In this document: piece by piece, positions 9,773 through 21,775 of the stretch
How the letters are laid out: every line of letters begins with the position of its first letter
Numbering within the stretch: the first letter of the stretch is position 1
Source of the DNA: Allomyces arbusculus
Lineage: Eukaryota > Blastocladiomycota > Blastocladiomycetes > Blastocladiales > Blastocladiaceae
Length of the DNA stretch: 64,000 nt
Reading direction: 5' to 3'
Assembly (NCBI GenBank): GCA_027604705.1
Contig: JADHYV010000016.1
Span: forward strand, 248,001-312,000
Program-made: the position numbers and the translations under genes
The notes under the pieces: generated by a model
What the model saw: only the letters and a program-made list of their open reading frames with translations
What the model was told of the DNA's origin: nothing
Databases searched by the model: none

Positions 9773-12571
9773 ATGCACGCCCCGCCGACGCCGCCGTGGA
9801 CCGACGCTGCGGGCCCCATGGCCACCACCGCCCGCGCCAGTCGCGCGCACACGGCTTCGCGCGCCAGCTCCAGCAAGCCCGCGCCGTCGATTGTCGACGA
9901 AACAATTGTACTCGCCACGGCGTGGTCGCAGGACGACCGCGGCGTCGAGACGGTCATGTCGACCTTGCTCGAGGCCAACGGCGACATCTTGCTCGCGACC
10001 GAAGTCAACAACCCGCATGCCGACGCCGAGGCTACGGTCACCTACCAGCTGCTCGGCCAGCTCGCGCCGTCTGGTCGCATCGTCTTTGCCAGCAACGAGT
10101 ACGCGGCAGGCGCACCGGTCCTCGCCGTGCAGCCCGACGGGACCTATGCGACCCCCGAGGACGCCGCGAATGCCGCCAACAATCGGTACCGGTCCCCGCC
10201 CGAAGCGATTGCCGCGCTCATTCACAACATGCCGGGCGCCCTGCGCCGGTCGCTCTTCCGGCGCGGGTCCAGGGACGGCATGGGCAGTGGGACGCCTTCG
10301 CGGACAGGTTCCGTGTCGGGTCCAGCTCCACCGTACGAGGTGGCCATCGCGGAGTCTTCTTCCGCTGCCAGCGATGCATGGATCCCGCACCCACCGCCCT
10401 CTGCTGATTGGATCCCGCACCCGCCGACCGAGTCGCCGCCGCCGGCCATGACCCTGCAGCGGCCCGACGCCGAGCCGGAACCCCTGCCGTCAGAACTTCC
10501 CTCGCGGCTGAGCCGGCCGCGGTCGGGCGCTGGCACTCCTGGGACCCCCGCGGCCGCGGCGCTATTGCTGACGCGCGGCGATGTGGGCAAGCGCGGCAGC
10601 ACCGCGTCGGACGTGTCGAGTATCGGGTCGCCCACGGCCAAACCGCTCGACGGCACGTTCCTTGCGGGGCTCGCCGACACGGCCGTCCACCAGGATGCGG
10701 GCGGTGATGGCACGCTTGGCAGTCCGCTGCCGACGCCTTTGCCGCCGACCCTGGCACGCGGCGGGGGCGGCGGCACTGCGGCAGCCGCCACTTCCCCCGC
10801 GCTCTCGACGATCTGCGAGGACGACGACGACTCGCTGGCTGTTGCCGCGGCCGAGAACAATGTGCGCGTTGCAGAGGCGCCCGCCTTGGCCGTCGTACCG
10901 GCGGGGGATGCTATCAACGCGGCAACGGCTGCTGCGCACGCAATGCAAGAGCTCGACCTGGGCCCGGACCCGCAGAGCCTGCTTCTCCTGCACGCCGACC
11001 CGGACGACCACGACCATACTGATATTGAGGACTTGGACGACGACCCCGCCGCCGCCGCTCACCCCTACCGGTTCGTCGACGTGCGCAACGGATCCGTCTC
11101 GGTACCGTCGACTGCGCCAGCGTCGCCCACGACTCTCCGTCCCGACAGCGCCGGCGCGGCTGCAGCCACTGCGCCCACGCCAACGTCCTCGTCGTCCACC
11201 GTACCAAACTCAGCCATGCCGTCGCCGCCCGTCTCTCCGCCGGGCGCGGTCTCCCCGGCGCACCACCACCACCATCACCACGATACGGACGACGAATCGG
11301 AGTACGCATGGGATGCGGACGCCGACACGGATCTCGGCGAGCCCGCGGCACCAGGCCTCCCGCGCGCGCTGCCACCGACCTTCGCGCGCGTTCCGCACGT
11401 GTCCGACGAGTACCTCGACCACTTGTCAAACATTGACGGGCCCACATCGTCGGCACCCGCTCCCGCCGCGGCGACCGCGACCATGACGAGTCTCGGGTCG
11501 ACGATTGTGAACCCGCCGTCGCGGCATGCATCGCTGCGGCGCATGAATAAGCACCAGCGGCCGCCGTCGGGACATGGGTTGCCTCCGGTCCCACACGACG
11601 ACTGGGCGGCGGGGGCGTCCCCCGCGCACGACGACGTGCCGCCAGTGCCTTGGCCGCACGAGACGCTTGTGGTTGGACATGACGAGGATGCGCATATGGC
11701 GACACTTGTCCCGGTATCTCACGGCGATGCGCCTCTCGCGACAATCGTGCCGGCGACGCACAACGGGCATCACCACCACCACCAGCACCATGACGGCACG
11801 GGCTGGGACCACGCCGCGTCGCACTCGGCCCCTGCGACCACGACCCCGCCGCGCCAGAACCCACCGGCCCTTGCCATGACCTCGACCGCAAGCCCGCAAA
11901 TCGTGTACCACTCGCTCGACGACTTTGGCGCGGCCAATGCGCCCGTGACCACCACGACCACCGTCAATCCCAACAGCGGCACCAACAGCCCGAGTCCCGG
12001 CGACACGCCCTCGTCCCGGGGCAAGTCGCTCCTGACGCGGCTCAAGCGCGCGTTCGCGAACGTCAAGCACGCGCAGGCCATGGTCCCGCCGCCCGTCCCA
12101 CCACCGTTGACCACAATCGCGCGCCGCCGCGCCGCCGCGGGTCTCGATCCGGGCGCGCCCACCACCTTGGTCCGCGCCGCGTCGGCACCCGAGTGTTCCC
12201 CCTCCTCCTCCTCGACCAGGGCCCACACACCGCCGCGGTTCGACACGCTCGCGCGGCTCGGCGACCCGGGTGCGGCCCCCGTCGCGCCTGACACCGACGC
12301 CCTGCAGCACCTAGAGTCGGTGGCCGCCATGGGCACGCTCTTGCCGTCGGCTGCTGCCGTGGCCACGGCGGTCGTCGATCCAGTCCCGCAGCCGTCCGCG
12401 GGGGTCGCGCACTATGACGAGTTGTGTGGGCATGCGGGGCACGGGATGCCGGGCGTCCCGCACGACGTGTTTTATGGCGATGATGGTGGGGGTGGGTCGG
12501 GCGCCGCGCGCCGCCGGCACGAGGCCGAGACGCAGGCGGCGGCGGTGACGGGGGTCGTTTATCATTTCTGA
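9773..12571 (+). CDS. Unknown Ser/Pro/His-rich protein
   Basis: Single exon, 932 residues from the ATG at 9773. That ATG was chosen because it follows a pyrimidine-rich leader, while an open frame extends further 5'. I recognise no family. Residues about 30-160 look folded, with mixed hydrophobic and charged sequence including the stretches ETVMSTLLEANGDILLATEV and EAIAALIHNMP. The rest is low-complexity: Pro/Ala/Ser-rich, acidic runs, two His clusters (near 11262-11280 and 11768-11790) and a basic patch (LLTRLKRAFANVKHAQAM) about 170 residues before the C-terminus. No signal peptide or membrane helix is evident. It could be a scaffold or regulator, but that is only a guess. Confidence 0.7.
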   Translation: MHAPPTPPWTDAAGPMATTARASRAHTASRASSSKPAPSIVDETIVLATAWSQDDRGVETVMSTLLEANGDILLATEVNNPHADAEATVTYQLLGQLAPSGRIVFASNEYAAGAPVLAVQPDGTYATPEDAANAANNRYRSPPEAIAALIHNMPGALRRSLFRRGSRDGMGSGTPSRTGSVSGPAPPYEVAIAESSSAASDAWIPHPPPSADWIPHPPTESPPPAMTLQRPDAEPEPLPSELPSRLSRPRSGAGTPGTPAAAALLLTRGDVGKRGSTASDVSSIGSPTAKPLDGTFLAGLADTAVHQDAGGDGTLGSPLPTPLPPTLARGGGGGTAAAATSPALSTICEDDDDSLAVAAAENNVRVAEAPALAVVPAGDAINAATAAAHAMQELDLGPDPQSLLLLHADPDDHDHTDIEDLDDDPAAAAHPYRFVDVRNGSVSVPSTAPASPTTLRPDSAGAAAATAPTPTSSSSTVPNSAMPSPPVSPPGAVSPAHHHHHHHDTDDESEYAWDADADTDLGEPAAPGLPRALPPTFARVPHVSDEYLDHLSNIDGPTSSAPAPAAATATMTSLGSTIVNPPSRHASLRRMNKHQRPPSGHGLPPVPHDDWAAGASPAHDDVPPVPWPHETLVVGHDEDAHMATLVPVSHGDAPLATIVPATHNGHHHHHQHHDGTGWDHAASHSAPATTTPPRQNPPALAMTSTASPQIVYHSLDDFGAANAPVTTTTTVNPNSGTNSPSPGDTPSSRGKSLLTRLKRAFANVKHAQAMVPPPVPPPLTTIARRRAAAGLDPGAPTTLVRAASAPECSPSSSSTRAHTPPRFDTLARLGDPGAAPVAPDTDALQHLESVAAMGTLLPSAAAVATAVVDPVPQPSAGVAHYDELCGHAGHGMPGVPHDVFYGDDGGGGSGAARRRHEAETQAAAVTGVVYHF

Positions 12572-12984
12572 GCGGGAGAAGCGCGCCGGACGCGCGGAGC
12601 GGTGTTGTATTTTTGTTCATTTTTGGATGTCGTTGGTCGTTGTTCCTGTCGTTGGTTGAGGTTGGCGAGCAAGAAGAAGAAACGAACCCGCAGTTTTGGC
12701 AAATGTTGGCTTGGCTTGAAGTCCATGCGTTGCTGCACGCACCACTTGACTTTGCGAGGCGCACGTCGATCTCTCTGCCTGGGGCCGGCGACGAAACACG
12801 ACCGCCGTTGACCTCCCTCGCTCGCGACCACCTTCACCAAAGCGCCCAAAACCGCGCTCAACTTGCTGCACGCTCACGCGCCGACGCTCTCCACCCGCTC
12901 GTTCGCCTGCAGAAGCCCAACCGAGCGACCAAACGACCATACCATCAACCGACTGACCGACTGCCCGACCATACGACCTCCAAG
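12572..12984. other. Intergenic, promoter of the metallophosphatase gene
   Basis: No gene seen. A T/G-rich stretch (12600-12720) is probably the 3' UTR of the preceding gene, and the C/A-rich part is the leader of the next. Confidence 0.5.
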
Positions 12985-15015
12985 ATGCCCGCAATCTCGG
13001 CCACCATTCCCATTTTCCACGCAAACGATTGTTATCACGCGGCACCCGTCAACGCCGACTCTGGCGGCGGTGCAGCCCAGTTTGCGACGGTGCTCGACGG
13101 TGTGCGCGATCCCGCCGTGGCCGCTGCCGCCGAATGCGACCAGGACGCGGATCACATTATCGTGCCGCCCATGACGCTGTTCTCGGGCGATATCTTCAAC
13201 CCGTGCCTCGAGTCGGCCATTTCTAAGGGGCGGCACCTCGTGCCGGTCCTGAACGCGCTGGGGTTCGACGCGACGTGCTACGGGAACCGTACGTACTTTC
13301 CTCTGCATTGATTGATGGGCGCGCGTTTTCCTGTTCCTGGTGCGTGTTTCTTGTTGCCGTTCCTGATTTGATTCTCATCAATTTGTAGACGACTTTGATT
13401 TCGGCGTCCCGCAACTCGAATCGCTCACCTCGCAGACCAACTTCCCGTGGCTCATGTCGAACGTGCGCGAATCCAGCGGCCGCCTGCTCGCGAACGGCCG
13501 CGAATTTCACGTTCTCGAGCGCGGCCCACTGCGTGTCGGCCTCGTCGGGCTCGTCGAGCGCGAGTGGCTCGACACGATCACTTCCCTGCCCCCCGGTCTG
13601 GTCTTCGAGGACTTCGTTGAGGCTGGTCGCCGGCTCGCCGTGTCCCTGCGCGCCGAGCACCGGTGCGATCTGGTGATTGCGCTCACGCACATGCGGCTGC
13701 CGAATGACGAGCGGCTCGCGCGCGAAGTGCCCGAGATTGATTTGGTCCTGGGCGGGCACGACCATTTTGTGCAGTACGTCGATGCCGAGGCGGTCGGGCG
13801 CACGGACCGCACGGGCGCGGTGGTCGTGAAATCCGGCACGGATTTCCATGACTTGTCGAAGATTGAGGTCAAGGTCGTGCGCGAGGGCGAGGACGCGCCG
13901 TGGACGGTGGCGCATGTGGACGGTACGTTCCCTGTTCTATTACGCTTGTATGCGATTCCACTTCAGACTGACTGTGTCGACTTCTTGTAGTCGAGCACCT
14001 CATCGTCCCGCCCGGTACCCCCGAACGCGCCGACATTGCCGAGTCCGTCGCGGGCATCCGGGACATGCTGGCCCGCAAACTGCAGAAACCCATTTGCATC
14101 ACGACCACCCCACTCGACGCGCGGTCGGCCACCGTGCGGCTCGGCGAATCCGCGCTCGGCAACTGGGCGGGCGACATTGTCCGCTGGGGCTACGACGTTG
14201 ACGCCGTCCTCCTGTGCGGCGGGACGATCCGGTCGGACCTGGTTTACGGCCCGGGCGAAATCATGCTCAAGGACTTGATGGAATGGTTCCCGTTCGAAGA
14301 CCCGATGCTCGTATTGCAACTCACGGGGGACCAGATCTGGGCGGCGCTCGAAAACGGCGTCTCGACGTACCCGAGGCAGGAGGGGCGGTTCCCGCAAGTC
14401 TCGGGGCTCGCGTTCGTGTTTGATCCGTCCCGCGAACCGGGCAGCCGGATCGTGAGTGTGGATGTGACCTCGCCGAAACGCGCCGGGCCGTTGGACCGCG
14501 AGGCGACGTACACGGTCGCGACGCGCGAGTACCTGGCGGGCGGGCACGACGGGTACACGGCGCTGGTCGTGGACGATCCGAGCAAGATCCTCGTGGATGA
14601 CGAGAACGGCCTGCTCATGACGACCATGATTCGCAAGTACCTGCTCGGGCTCAAGATGATGAAGTCGTTTGCAGCGTTCCACGGACGGTCTCCCGTTGGC
14701 GCGCACGCGGCCGACGAGGAGCACGAGCATCACCACCATGCGCGGTCGCTGTCGGCGGGTGGCGCGTCGGACGCGGGCGAGCCCGCGCATTCTTCGGCGG
14801 TCGCGTCGCTCGCAGCCAAGGTGGTCGCGCGCCAGGAAACGACAACCGCGGGCCAGTTGGCGCTCGACTGTGTGCACCAGTACCGCGACCAGCGGTGGTC
14901 CCGGCTCAAACAGGTGGCGACGGGGGTCGCGCGGCTGCCCGTGATCTCGCCGAAGCTCGATGGGCGCATTAAGATGGTCGAGGTAGACGAGGAAAACGGT
15001 GCTGGGGTCGCATAA
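12985..15015 (+). CDS. 5'-nucleotidase/cyclic phosphodiesterase-type metallophosphatase
   Basis: Exons 12985-13288, 13389-13922 and 13991-15015, 620 residues (introns 100 and 68 bp). The calcineurin-like metallophosphatase motifs appear in order: PIFHANDCYH (metal-binding Asp and His), FSGDIFNP, GNHDFDFG (its His codon is rebuilt across intron 1), ALTHM and LGGHDHF. A C-terminal 5'-nucleotidase domain follows, with LLCGGTIRSDL and an F-E-D substrate-pocket-like segment near residues 375-380. No signal peptide or GPI signal is visible, unlike secreted animal CD73, so this is probably the cytosolic form found in many fungi and protists. The C-terminal about 80 residues are His/Ala-rich. Substrate specificity (nucleotide versus other phosphomonoester) cannot be read from sequence. 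Confidence 0.9.
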
Positions 15016-15268
15016 TAGCGAAGCATTTATCGCGTCGGCCAGTTGTGGCCGCTCTTCATTTTTTTGTCCAAGTCGTTGCTTGCTCGTTCCTGTTGTTTGT
15101 AAGCCTGTCGATTGTTGCTTCTCCCGTTGTCGTTTCTCTGTCGCGCATGCCCAATCTGCACCAAGCAATGAAGACGATACCGACACTACATTTGTCCTCT
15201 TCACCAATACCAAAACTTGTCCGCACTCATCCGCCCCACGCGGACCACCTATCCTCTCCACCACGTAC

Positions 15269-18200
15269 CTACACCTTCTCTACATACGCCGCCGGCACGA
15301 CTCCCGTCTTCCCTTCATACTCGACCGTCCACCAATCCGGATCGCTCTCATCCACAACCACCACATCCGCCCCCTCGGGCGCCGACACTTCGTCGTCGTG
15401 AGTCGCCACATACTCGTAGAGCATCCGGCCCGGCGTGCCACTCCCGGCCGCGGGAGTTTCACCGTCGCGCGCGGCATAACTGGTCGGAATCCACCCCTGC
15501 GCGCCGGCAGCGTTACGCGCGAGGTACCACTCCCCGTCGGTCTGGATGACGGTCAACCGGTCGTGCTCGTGGCAGACGAGGTCGTCCGGGTTGCCCGAGT
15601 CGTAGTCGTACAGCGCGGTAACTTGGAATTCGGGCTCGGAGGAAGTGGCGTCCGTCGTGGGCGCGGCGGTGGGCGCGGTGAATGGCGACGCGGTGGCAGG
15701 TGCGGGCGCGGGGGAGGGTGCGGCGAACGGCGACGCCGTCGCGGCAGCCGGTGCGGGAGTCGCCGAGGCAAACGGCGAGGCCGACGCAGCAGTGGGCGCG
15801 GGAGCCGCCGAGGCAAACGGCGAGGCCGACGCCGCAGGCGCCGGGGTACTGAATGGCGAAGACGCCGCCGGCGCCGGCTTGTTCCACCCGGCAAACGGAT
15901 CCGCCGCGGCGGGGGCAGCCTTCTCCTCCTTGGCCGGTTCCTCGTCCTTGCGCGCGACCGTCGCAAACGGGTTATCCCACGGCGACGCCGAGTCCTTGTT
16001 GTCCTTCTTCTCCGCCGCGGGCTTGACGGCCTCGACCGGCGGGAAGTCGTCCCAGAACGACTTTGGAGGCTTGGCCGGCTCACCCGCGTCCACCTTCTTC
16101 TCAACCGGCGGGAAGTCGTCCCAAATCGACTTGACCTGTTTGGCCGGTTCCGGGTCGGTCGTCTTCTTCGCGGCGTTTCCGAACGAAGCAAACGGATCCG
16201 CGCTGGCGGGTTCGCCGCCCTTGGGCAGCGCCGGGACCGCCGGCGCCGGGGACGAAGACCGGAAAAACTCGTCCGACGGGGTCGACAACCAATCGGTCGA
16301 GAGTTTGCGTTGCGCGACGAGGGCCTTCCGCGCATCCGCATCCGCGGGTTTGGCGGGCGGCGACGCTGGTGCAGGGGCGGGGGCGCCGAACAGTTTGGTG
16401 GCGAGGTCCTTGACGTTGTTCGACGATGCGGGCTCGGCCGAGGAGGAGGACGAGAAGAACGGGTTGGCGTCCAAGTCGCGCGAGGTCGTCGCCGCCGGTG
16501 CGGGAGCGGCAGCAGCAGCGGGTTCGGGGCCCTTGATCTTGTTGAACTGCTTCCAGAGGTCGTCACCGGAGCCGATCGCGGTAGCAGCAGGCTTGGCCGC
16601 AGGCACCGCAGGTGTCGGCTTGGGGGCCTCCTTCTGCACGTACTGCTCCGGCAACTGCACGGGCCGCAGGAGTTCCTCGACAACCGCGAGTTTCTCCTCA
16701 AACTGCGTGAGCAACGCCTTGGCCGCGACCACGTCCGTCATCGCGCCAAGTTTCACGCGCAAATCGAGCAACGCCGAGTCAAGTCGCTGCTTTTCTGCAT
16801 CAATCCGGCGCATTGCCTCCTGTTGCTCGGGCGAAAGTGCTCCACCCTGGGCGGCCGATGCCGACGCCGACGGCGACGCCATGGAACTCGGCGCTGAGAC
16901 ACCGAGCGCGGCCATGCGCTGTGCGAGCATTTCGGCGGCCTTTTGCTTGCGCCGCTCGTCCTCGGACATGATCGAGCCCGCGGCTTTCGTGGGCTGCATG
17001 AGCAGCGACGTCAAGTTGACGGTCGCGCCCTGCGGAATTGGCGCGTACTTGTATTTTTTCCGGTCGCGCAGCTTGAAGACGTGCAGCTGCACGTCGTTTA
17101 GCTGTTCCTGGACCCCCAGAATCGCCTTAACCAGATCGGCCGTCTCGCTGCTGGCCGCACCCGCCGGCAGCCGCACTTGTCCGCCGCGGACTTTATCGAC
17201 ATACTGCGCCTTGAGCGCCTTGAGCACTGCCTGCAGCTGCGCAATCTCGGCGTGCAGTCCGCGCACGGTCGCAGCGTCCTCAAGGTGCCCCTGCGCGGCG
17301 CGCAGCCGGTGGTGCTGCGACCGTTTCAGGATCAGCAATTCGCGCGTCTGGTCGATCTGCCGCTGCAAGTCCTTGAGTTTCGCGGCGACCGCCGGGTCGG
17401 TGGGCTGCGCGTCCTGCGGCTTGCGGCGGTTCCGCGAGACGTACCCGGTCGGCTCGTCGTTGTTCGACGACGCGAGCGACCCGCGAGACCCCTTGTGCGC
17501 GTGTCCACCACGGACCCACGACGGCGAATTGGCCGCGGCTGTCTTCTCCGCCAAGATCTGCTGCATGAGCCGGTCCTTCATGAACGAGACGGATGTATCG
17601 AGGTCCTTTTGCGACGACGGGATCAATTCCTCGGGCAGCGTCGTGGGCAAGTCGACATTGTTGAGTTTTTTGTAGACGAGGTGCATCGCAATCGCAAACT
17701 CGTCGGCATTCAACTTCCCGGCATTGTGAATATCAGCGAGCGACCAGATATGCACCAGAATGTTCTGCGGCAAGCCCGACGTGACGAAAATATCACGGCA
17801 CTGCTCGCCCGTCAGGTACCCGACCCCCGCCGTGTCCCAGGCCTTGAAGAGCGTCGCATACTTGAGTTTCTCGTCGTGCGAGATCAGCCACTGGCCCGAG
17901 GGCGCCTGGCTCGTCGCGGGCAGCGACGCCATGATTCCGGGCACAGTCATCGGCTGGATCGCCGACGCCGGCGGCGGCGTCCCGCCGTTCAGCGCCGCCA
18001 AGTTGCCCATCGACGCGGTGCGCGACACCGGCGCGCTCCCCACCTGCGGCGCCGGGCTGATCCCGCGCGCCATCGGCACGCCCGTGCGCTGCATGGCGAT
18101 ACCCGTCGGCTGGATCGGGACCATGCCCCCTGTGGGCTGCGCATACGCCGCGAGCGGCGTAGGCGTGCGCGCCGGGATCGGAGTCGCAGCGCGCGCGGCG

Positions 18201-18711
18201 ACGGGCCCGGGCGGGGCGCCGATGACCGACGCGGCCGAGGGCAGACCGAGCTGAATGTTGAGTGACGCGACTTCGTTGGCAATGTGCGGTGGGAGCGTGG
18301 GCGGGACGGCGTTCGGGTCGGCCATGGCGCGTTTGACGAGCGCCATGGCGAGGCAGAATTCGGGAAAGGTCAGGGCGCCGGCTGAGGTCGAGTCGGCCAT
18401 GGACCTATTTGGAACGAATAGTGAGCGGGATGCGGTTGTTGGTGGACAGGGGACACAAGGTTGTACCAGACGCGCGCGAGGACTTCGTTGGCGACGCCGC
18501 TCTTGACGAGAATGGAGCGCGCGTGCTCGGCTACCGGCGAAAACATCACGGTCAGCCCATGTGCCAATGCATCGGTCGGCCAAACGGCACATCAGTACGT
18601 ACCAGGCATGCGGCGGCGGTAGTCGCCAACCGTCGTGATGAAGAGATGCGTGTAGGTGGCAAAGTCGGCCGACGGCACAAACGTCGGTGGCGCCGGCAGC
18701 GGGCTCGTCAT
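15269..18711 (-). CDS. EH-domain/SH3 endocytic scaffold (Pan1/intersectin-like)
   Basis: Three exons on the minus strand: 18603-18711, 18530-18467 and 18404-15269, 1102 residues (introns 72 and 62 bp). EH domain 1 is at about residues 17-90, rebuilt across both introns (SILVKSG...VWSMAD...FPEFCLAM). EH domain 2 is at about 229-310 (FKAWD, GLPQNILVHIWSLAD). Between them are three Q-x-TG sites (AQPTG, IQPTG, MQRTG) like the Ark/Prk kinase sites of yeast Pan1. Residues about 380-650 are Gln/Leu/Lys-rich and look coiled-coil. A long Ala/Pro region with repeated FWDDFPPVE- and NPF-like pieces follows. Two SH3 domains end the protein (about 985-1036 with ALYDYD, and 1050-1102 with LYEYV and GVVPAAYV). 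It should act at clathrin/actin endocytic sites. The domain order is that of intersectin rather than Pan1. Confidence 0.92.
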
Positions 18712-19905
18712 CTTGGCGCTTGGTCGAGTCGGTTGTTGTTGGGGGGTATCGCAGGCCGAGTTGGTGGGTCGCAAGAGCGCAAGTGTGATCGGTTGGCGAG
18801 TCGCGGTCGCGTGGGGCGTGGCGCGGGTTGCTGCTGCAGGTGGCCGTGTCTGTGCGCCGAGGCTCAAGTCTTTGCTGGCTCGGTCGTCGTTGTCGCTGAT
18901 GCTGTCGCGGTCGCGCACGTCGGCGTGGAGGGCCGGCGTCGCGGTGCCGTTGGTGGTGGCGGCGCGGCCAGGCTTCACAGCGGCGCGCCGCCGGTGGGGC
19001 CAAAGTGCTGAGCGCGTGATCAGCGACAGGGCTGGCAGGCCACCACACCGCACGTCTCGCACCGTCTCGCGCAGCCATCGCGCCAAGGGCCGTCGTCGTT
19101 CTCCCCTGTCGTCGTCGACGGCCCTTGCGGCGCTGGCACTGCTGCGCACGCGTGGAGAACTTGTGGGCTCAGCAGTGAGAGAACTAATCGCGTCCTCGCC
19201 CTGGACCGACGAGCGACGCGAACTGTCTTGCCCACCCGGCCCATATCCAGCCGGCCATCAATCACAGGTCAATCAATCGCGGGCTGCACAACGTCGCTCA
19301 TGTCGGCCGTGCGTACAGTCGCGCGGCGCACGCACGTAGGACAACCCGTGCCTGGTCAAGCTACCCCGCTACTGTGTCGGGCAAAAGACACTTGTTCGCG
19401 AGCACAGTGCGTGTCGTGTTCGCCGATATGACGCGTCACGTCCAGTCCTGATGAACGACTGTGCCCCTGTCGCGTCTCTGCCAATAAAGACGGCCGCCCC
19501 CTTGCAGACTGAAGCCAGCCGCGATTGCACTGCAAGAATTGTCGGGCAATAGCTAGTGTTGACGATTCGACCTTTACAAACTTGGCGCACTTACAAGTGG
19601 CCTCCTTGTCCTTGCCATGGCTCGACTATCCTCACCATGGACAAGCACCCGCGGCCGGCGGCGCACCCACCGGTCTCGAGCGCCTCGATGACATGCCCGT
19701 GCCGTTGGTCCGACCGGGTACGCACGACCCAGCGCGTGGGGCACTCCGTGATAGTTGAGCACGGTCGTGCACCCACCCATCACACACATGTGCTGCGATC
19801 TCGCAAGTCGTTCAGCAGCATTGGGCCGAGACTGCACGCACCGCGCCGCACACGAATCAACCATTCTTCCCTTCCCCAACCTTCTCCACCCTCTCTCCAA
19901 CCCAT
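18712..19905. other. Intergenic upstream of the EH/SH3 gene
   Basis: About 1.2 kb with no supportable gene. A Cys-containing frame on the minus strand near 19020-19075 (CETCGVVACQPC) lies in the leader of the EH/SH3 gene and has no conserved surroundings. It is probably chance. Confidence 0.5.
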
Positions 19906-21155
19906 TTACCCGCGCCCGCCATCCAACTTATCCAACACGTCGACCAACGCCTTGAGTAGCGTGACCGACCACGGCGGCAGTGTCTCGACGCCCATCGCCG
20001 CCTGCACCTCCGTTGGGATCGACAGAACATGCCGCAAGAGCAACATGGTCAGTCGCACGCGCCCAGACACATCCAAGTACCCCAACGCGGCCATCCTTGC
20101 CTGGACGTCGGCAATCGCGTCGAGCGCCGGCCGCGCCGCCGAAATCCCCGTATGCGCAGCCAAGAGCAAATCGTGCACCTGGGTCACAAGCTGCTCGAGC
20201 GTGTCGCGCCCAAAGTGTGGCCGCGCAAGATGGACGAGTAAGGCCAGGTGGTCGAGGTTACCGCGCATCAGTTCGTTCCAAAGATCGGCGACTAGCTCGG
20301 TGAGGTGCGTGGGGGAGACGGGGGGTTCCGGAGAGGTGCGGCGGTGCCGCAGAGAGGCGTCATAGAGCGCGCGCGAGTGCGGTTGCCGTAAAGTCGAGTA
20401 GGCGGTGGTGAGCGTTTGGAAGGCGGCGGTGGCCACGTCGGCGTGGTCGTGGTGCTTGTCGGGGTGGCAGTCGCGGCTTTTCTGGAACAATCATGATGGA
20501 ATAGGTGAGCAACTCACTCGTGCATCTGACATCGATCACATTGACAGGTGATACGCACCTGCAAGTAGGCCCGCCGGATCTCGTCGTGCGACGCCGTCGG
20601 CGAGACGCCCAATACTTCATAATAATTCGCTGACGTGCGCAAAATCTCATCCAAGACGACGCGCGCTCTTGGCGTGGTCCCTCCCCGAGTCGGCGAAGCG
20701 GGCCCATCGTCAAACGACCGCGGGCGACGCATACTCGGCGGCGGACCCGACACGAGTGCCGGTGCCGGTGCGGGCCGTGCGCGCGGCGAGGTGGCGGGCG
20801 ATGCGGACGGGGACGTGGGTGTCCACATGGACCGTAGTGACGGGGTCGAGTTTGACCGGAACAGCGGCGGGAGCAGGCCGTCGTCCTCTTCGCCCGGAAT
20901 CAGGCGCGCGGCGCGCGTGGTCGGGGGCGCGGTCGGTGTTGCCGAGGAGGAGCTGGAGCCGTTCGTAGAGGCCGGGTCCATGAAGTAGGCCGACTGCGGG
21001 CGCGCCGTGTGGATTCGCGAGGACGAGCGCAGCGACCGCGGGCGGCGCGGTGGCGGTAATGGTTGCGTTCCAGTTTCATCGGCGACGGTCATGGTGATAG
21101 TGGGTGGCGGGCTCGGCGGGCGCGACGGCGCACGGGCAGTTGCAGTGGCCGCCAT
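19906..21155 (-). CDS. J-domain (DnaJ/Hsp40-type) co-chaperone
   Basis: Exons 21155-20559 and 20481-19906, 390 residues. The 77-bp intron lies inside the J domain. Residues 1-180 are Ser/Pro/Ala-rich and probably disordered. The J domain (about 180-245) reads YYEVLGVSPTASHDEIRRAY, then the intact Hsp70-stimulating motif CHPDKH, then AFQTLTTAYSTL and ALYDASL. The last about 140 residues are Leu-rich and helical with no known fold that I recognise. No zinc fingers or Gly/Phe region are seen, so it is a class III (DNAJC) protein whose specific client is unknown. The start at 21155 follows a good leader, while an open frame extends upstream without conserved sequence. Confidence 0.87.
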
Positions 21156-21775
21156 GGCGAGATCGTTGGTGCTGGCGAGCTGGTGGTTGAGGATTACGGG
21201 CCTGGCGTGGCGCGCGCACGTCTTGTAAGGAGGCCAGGTCTGGTCGGTGGAAGCGACGTGGATGGAGAAGAAGACGAAGAAGAAGAGCGAGTGAGCACCG
21301 GCAAGAGGCGGCCGTGTCGAGCCGTGTCGGATGGTGTGGAGATGGAACAGATGGCGAGACGCCATCTTCGGAGATTCGAGCGTCGGAGGACAGGCTCGGG
21401 TCGGGCGGATCCGGGGACCGCAGATGTTCGCCGAGCGGCCAGGCACTTGCCGCCGTCTCGTCACGTCAAGGGTTGGACTGCGGCGCACCGCATCGTGGCG
21501 CCACAGCCCGCCTGAAAAAGACGTGGAGCGGTTCGTCTGTCTGACGTGGCACTGACGTGGTGCGCACGTGTCAAGGCTCGATGCGGGCTGGGGCGGCTGA
21601 GCGGGCCAGCACGTGGACCGCTGCGGCCGGGGGCCGTCGTGGTGGTCCCTGCCCGTTGTTCAGCTTGCGTGGCTCTGCACGTCCGCTGCACGCTCGGCCA
21701 CCCCCGCACGACTTCGTCCTCCCTCTCGTCCTCGACGTCTCAATCGCTGACTGCTGCCAGCTCGACCACGCCGCC
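21156..21775. promoter_or_regulatory. Divergent promoter region
   Basis: 620 bp between the J-domain gene (minus) and the PRM10-like gene (plus). It must carry both promoters. No recognisable operator or TATA box was identified. Confidence 0.5.

Noticed and set aside
19020-19075. CETCGVVACQPC minus-strand segment
   Set aside because: It lies in the upstream leader of the EH/SH3 gene, out of its frame, with no surrounding domain.
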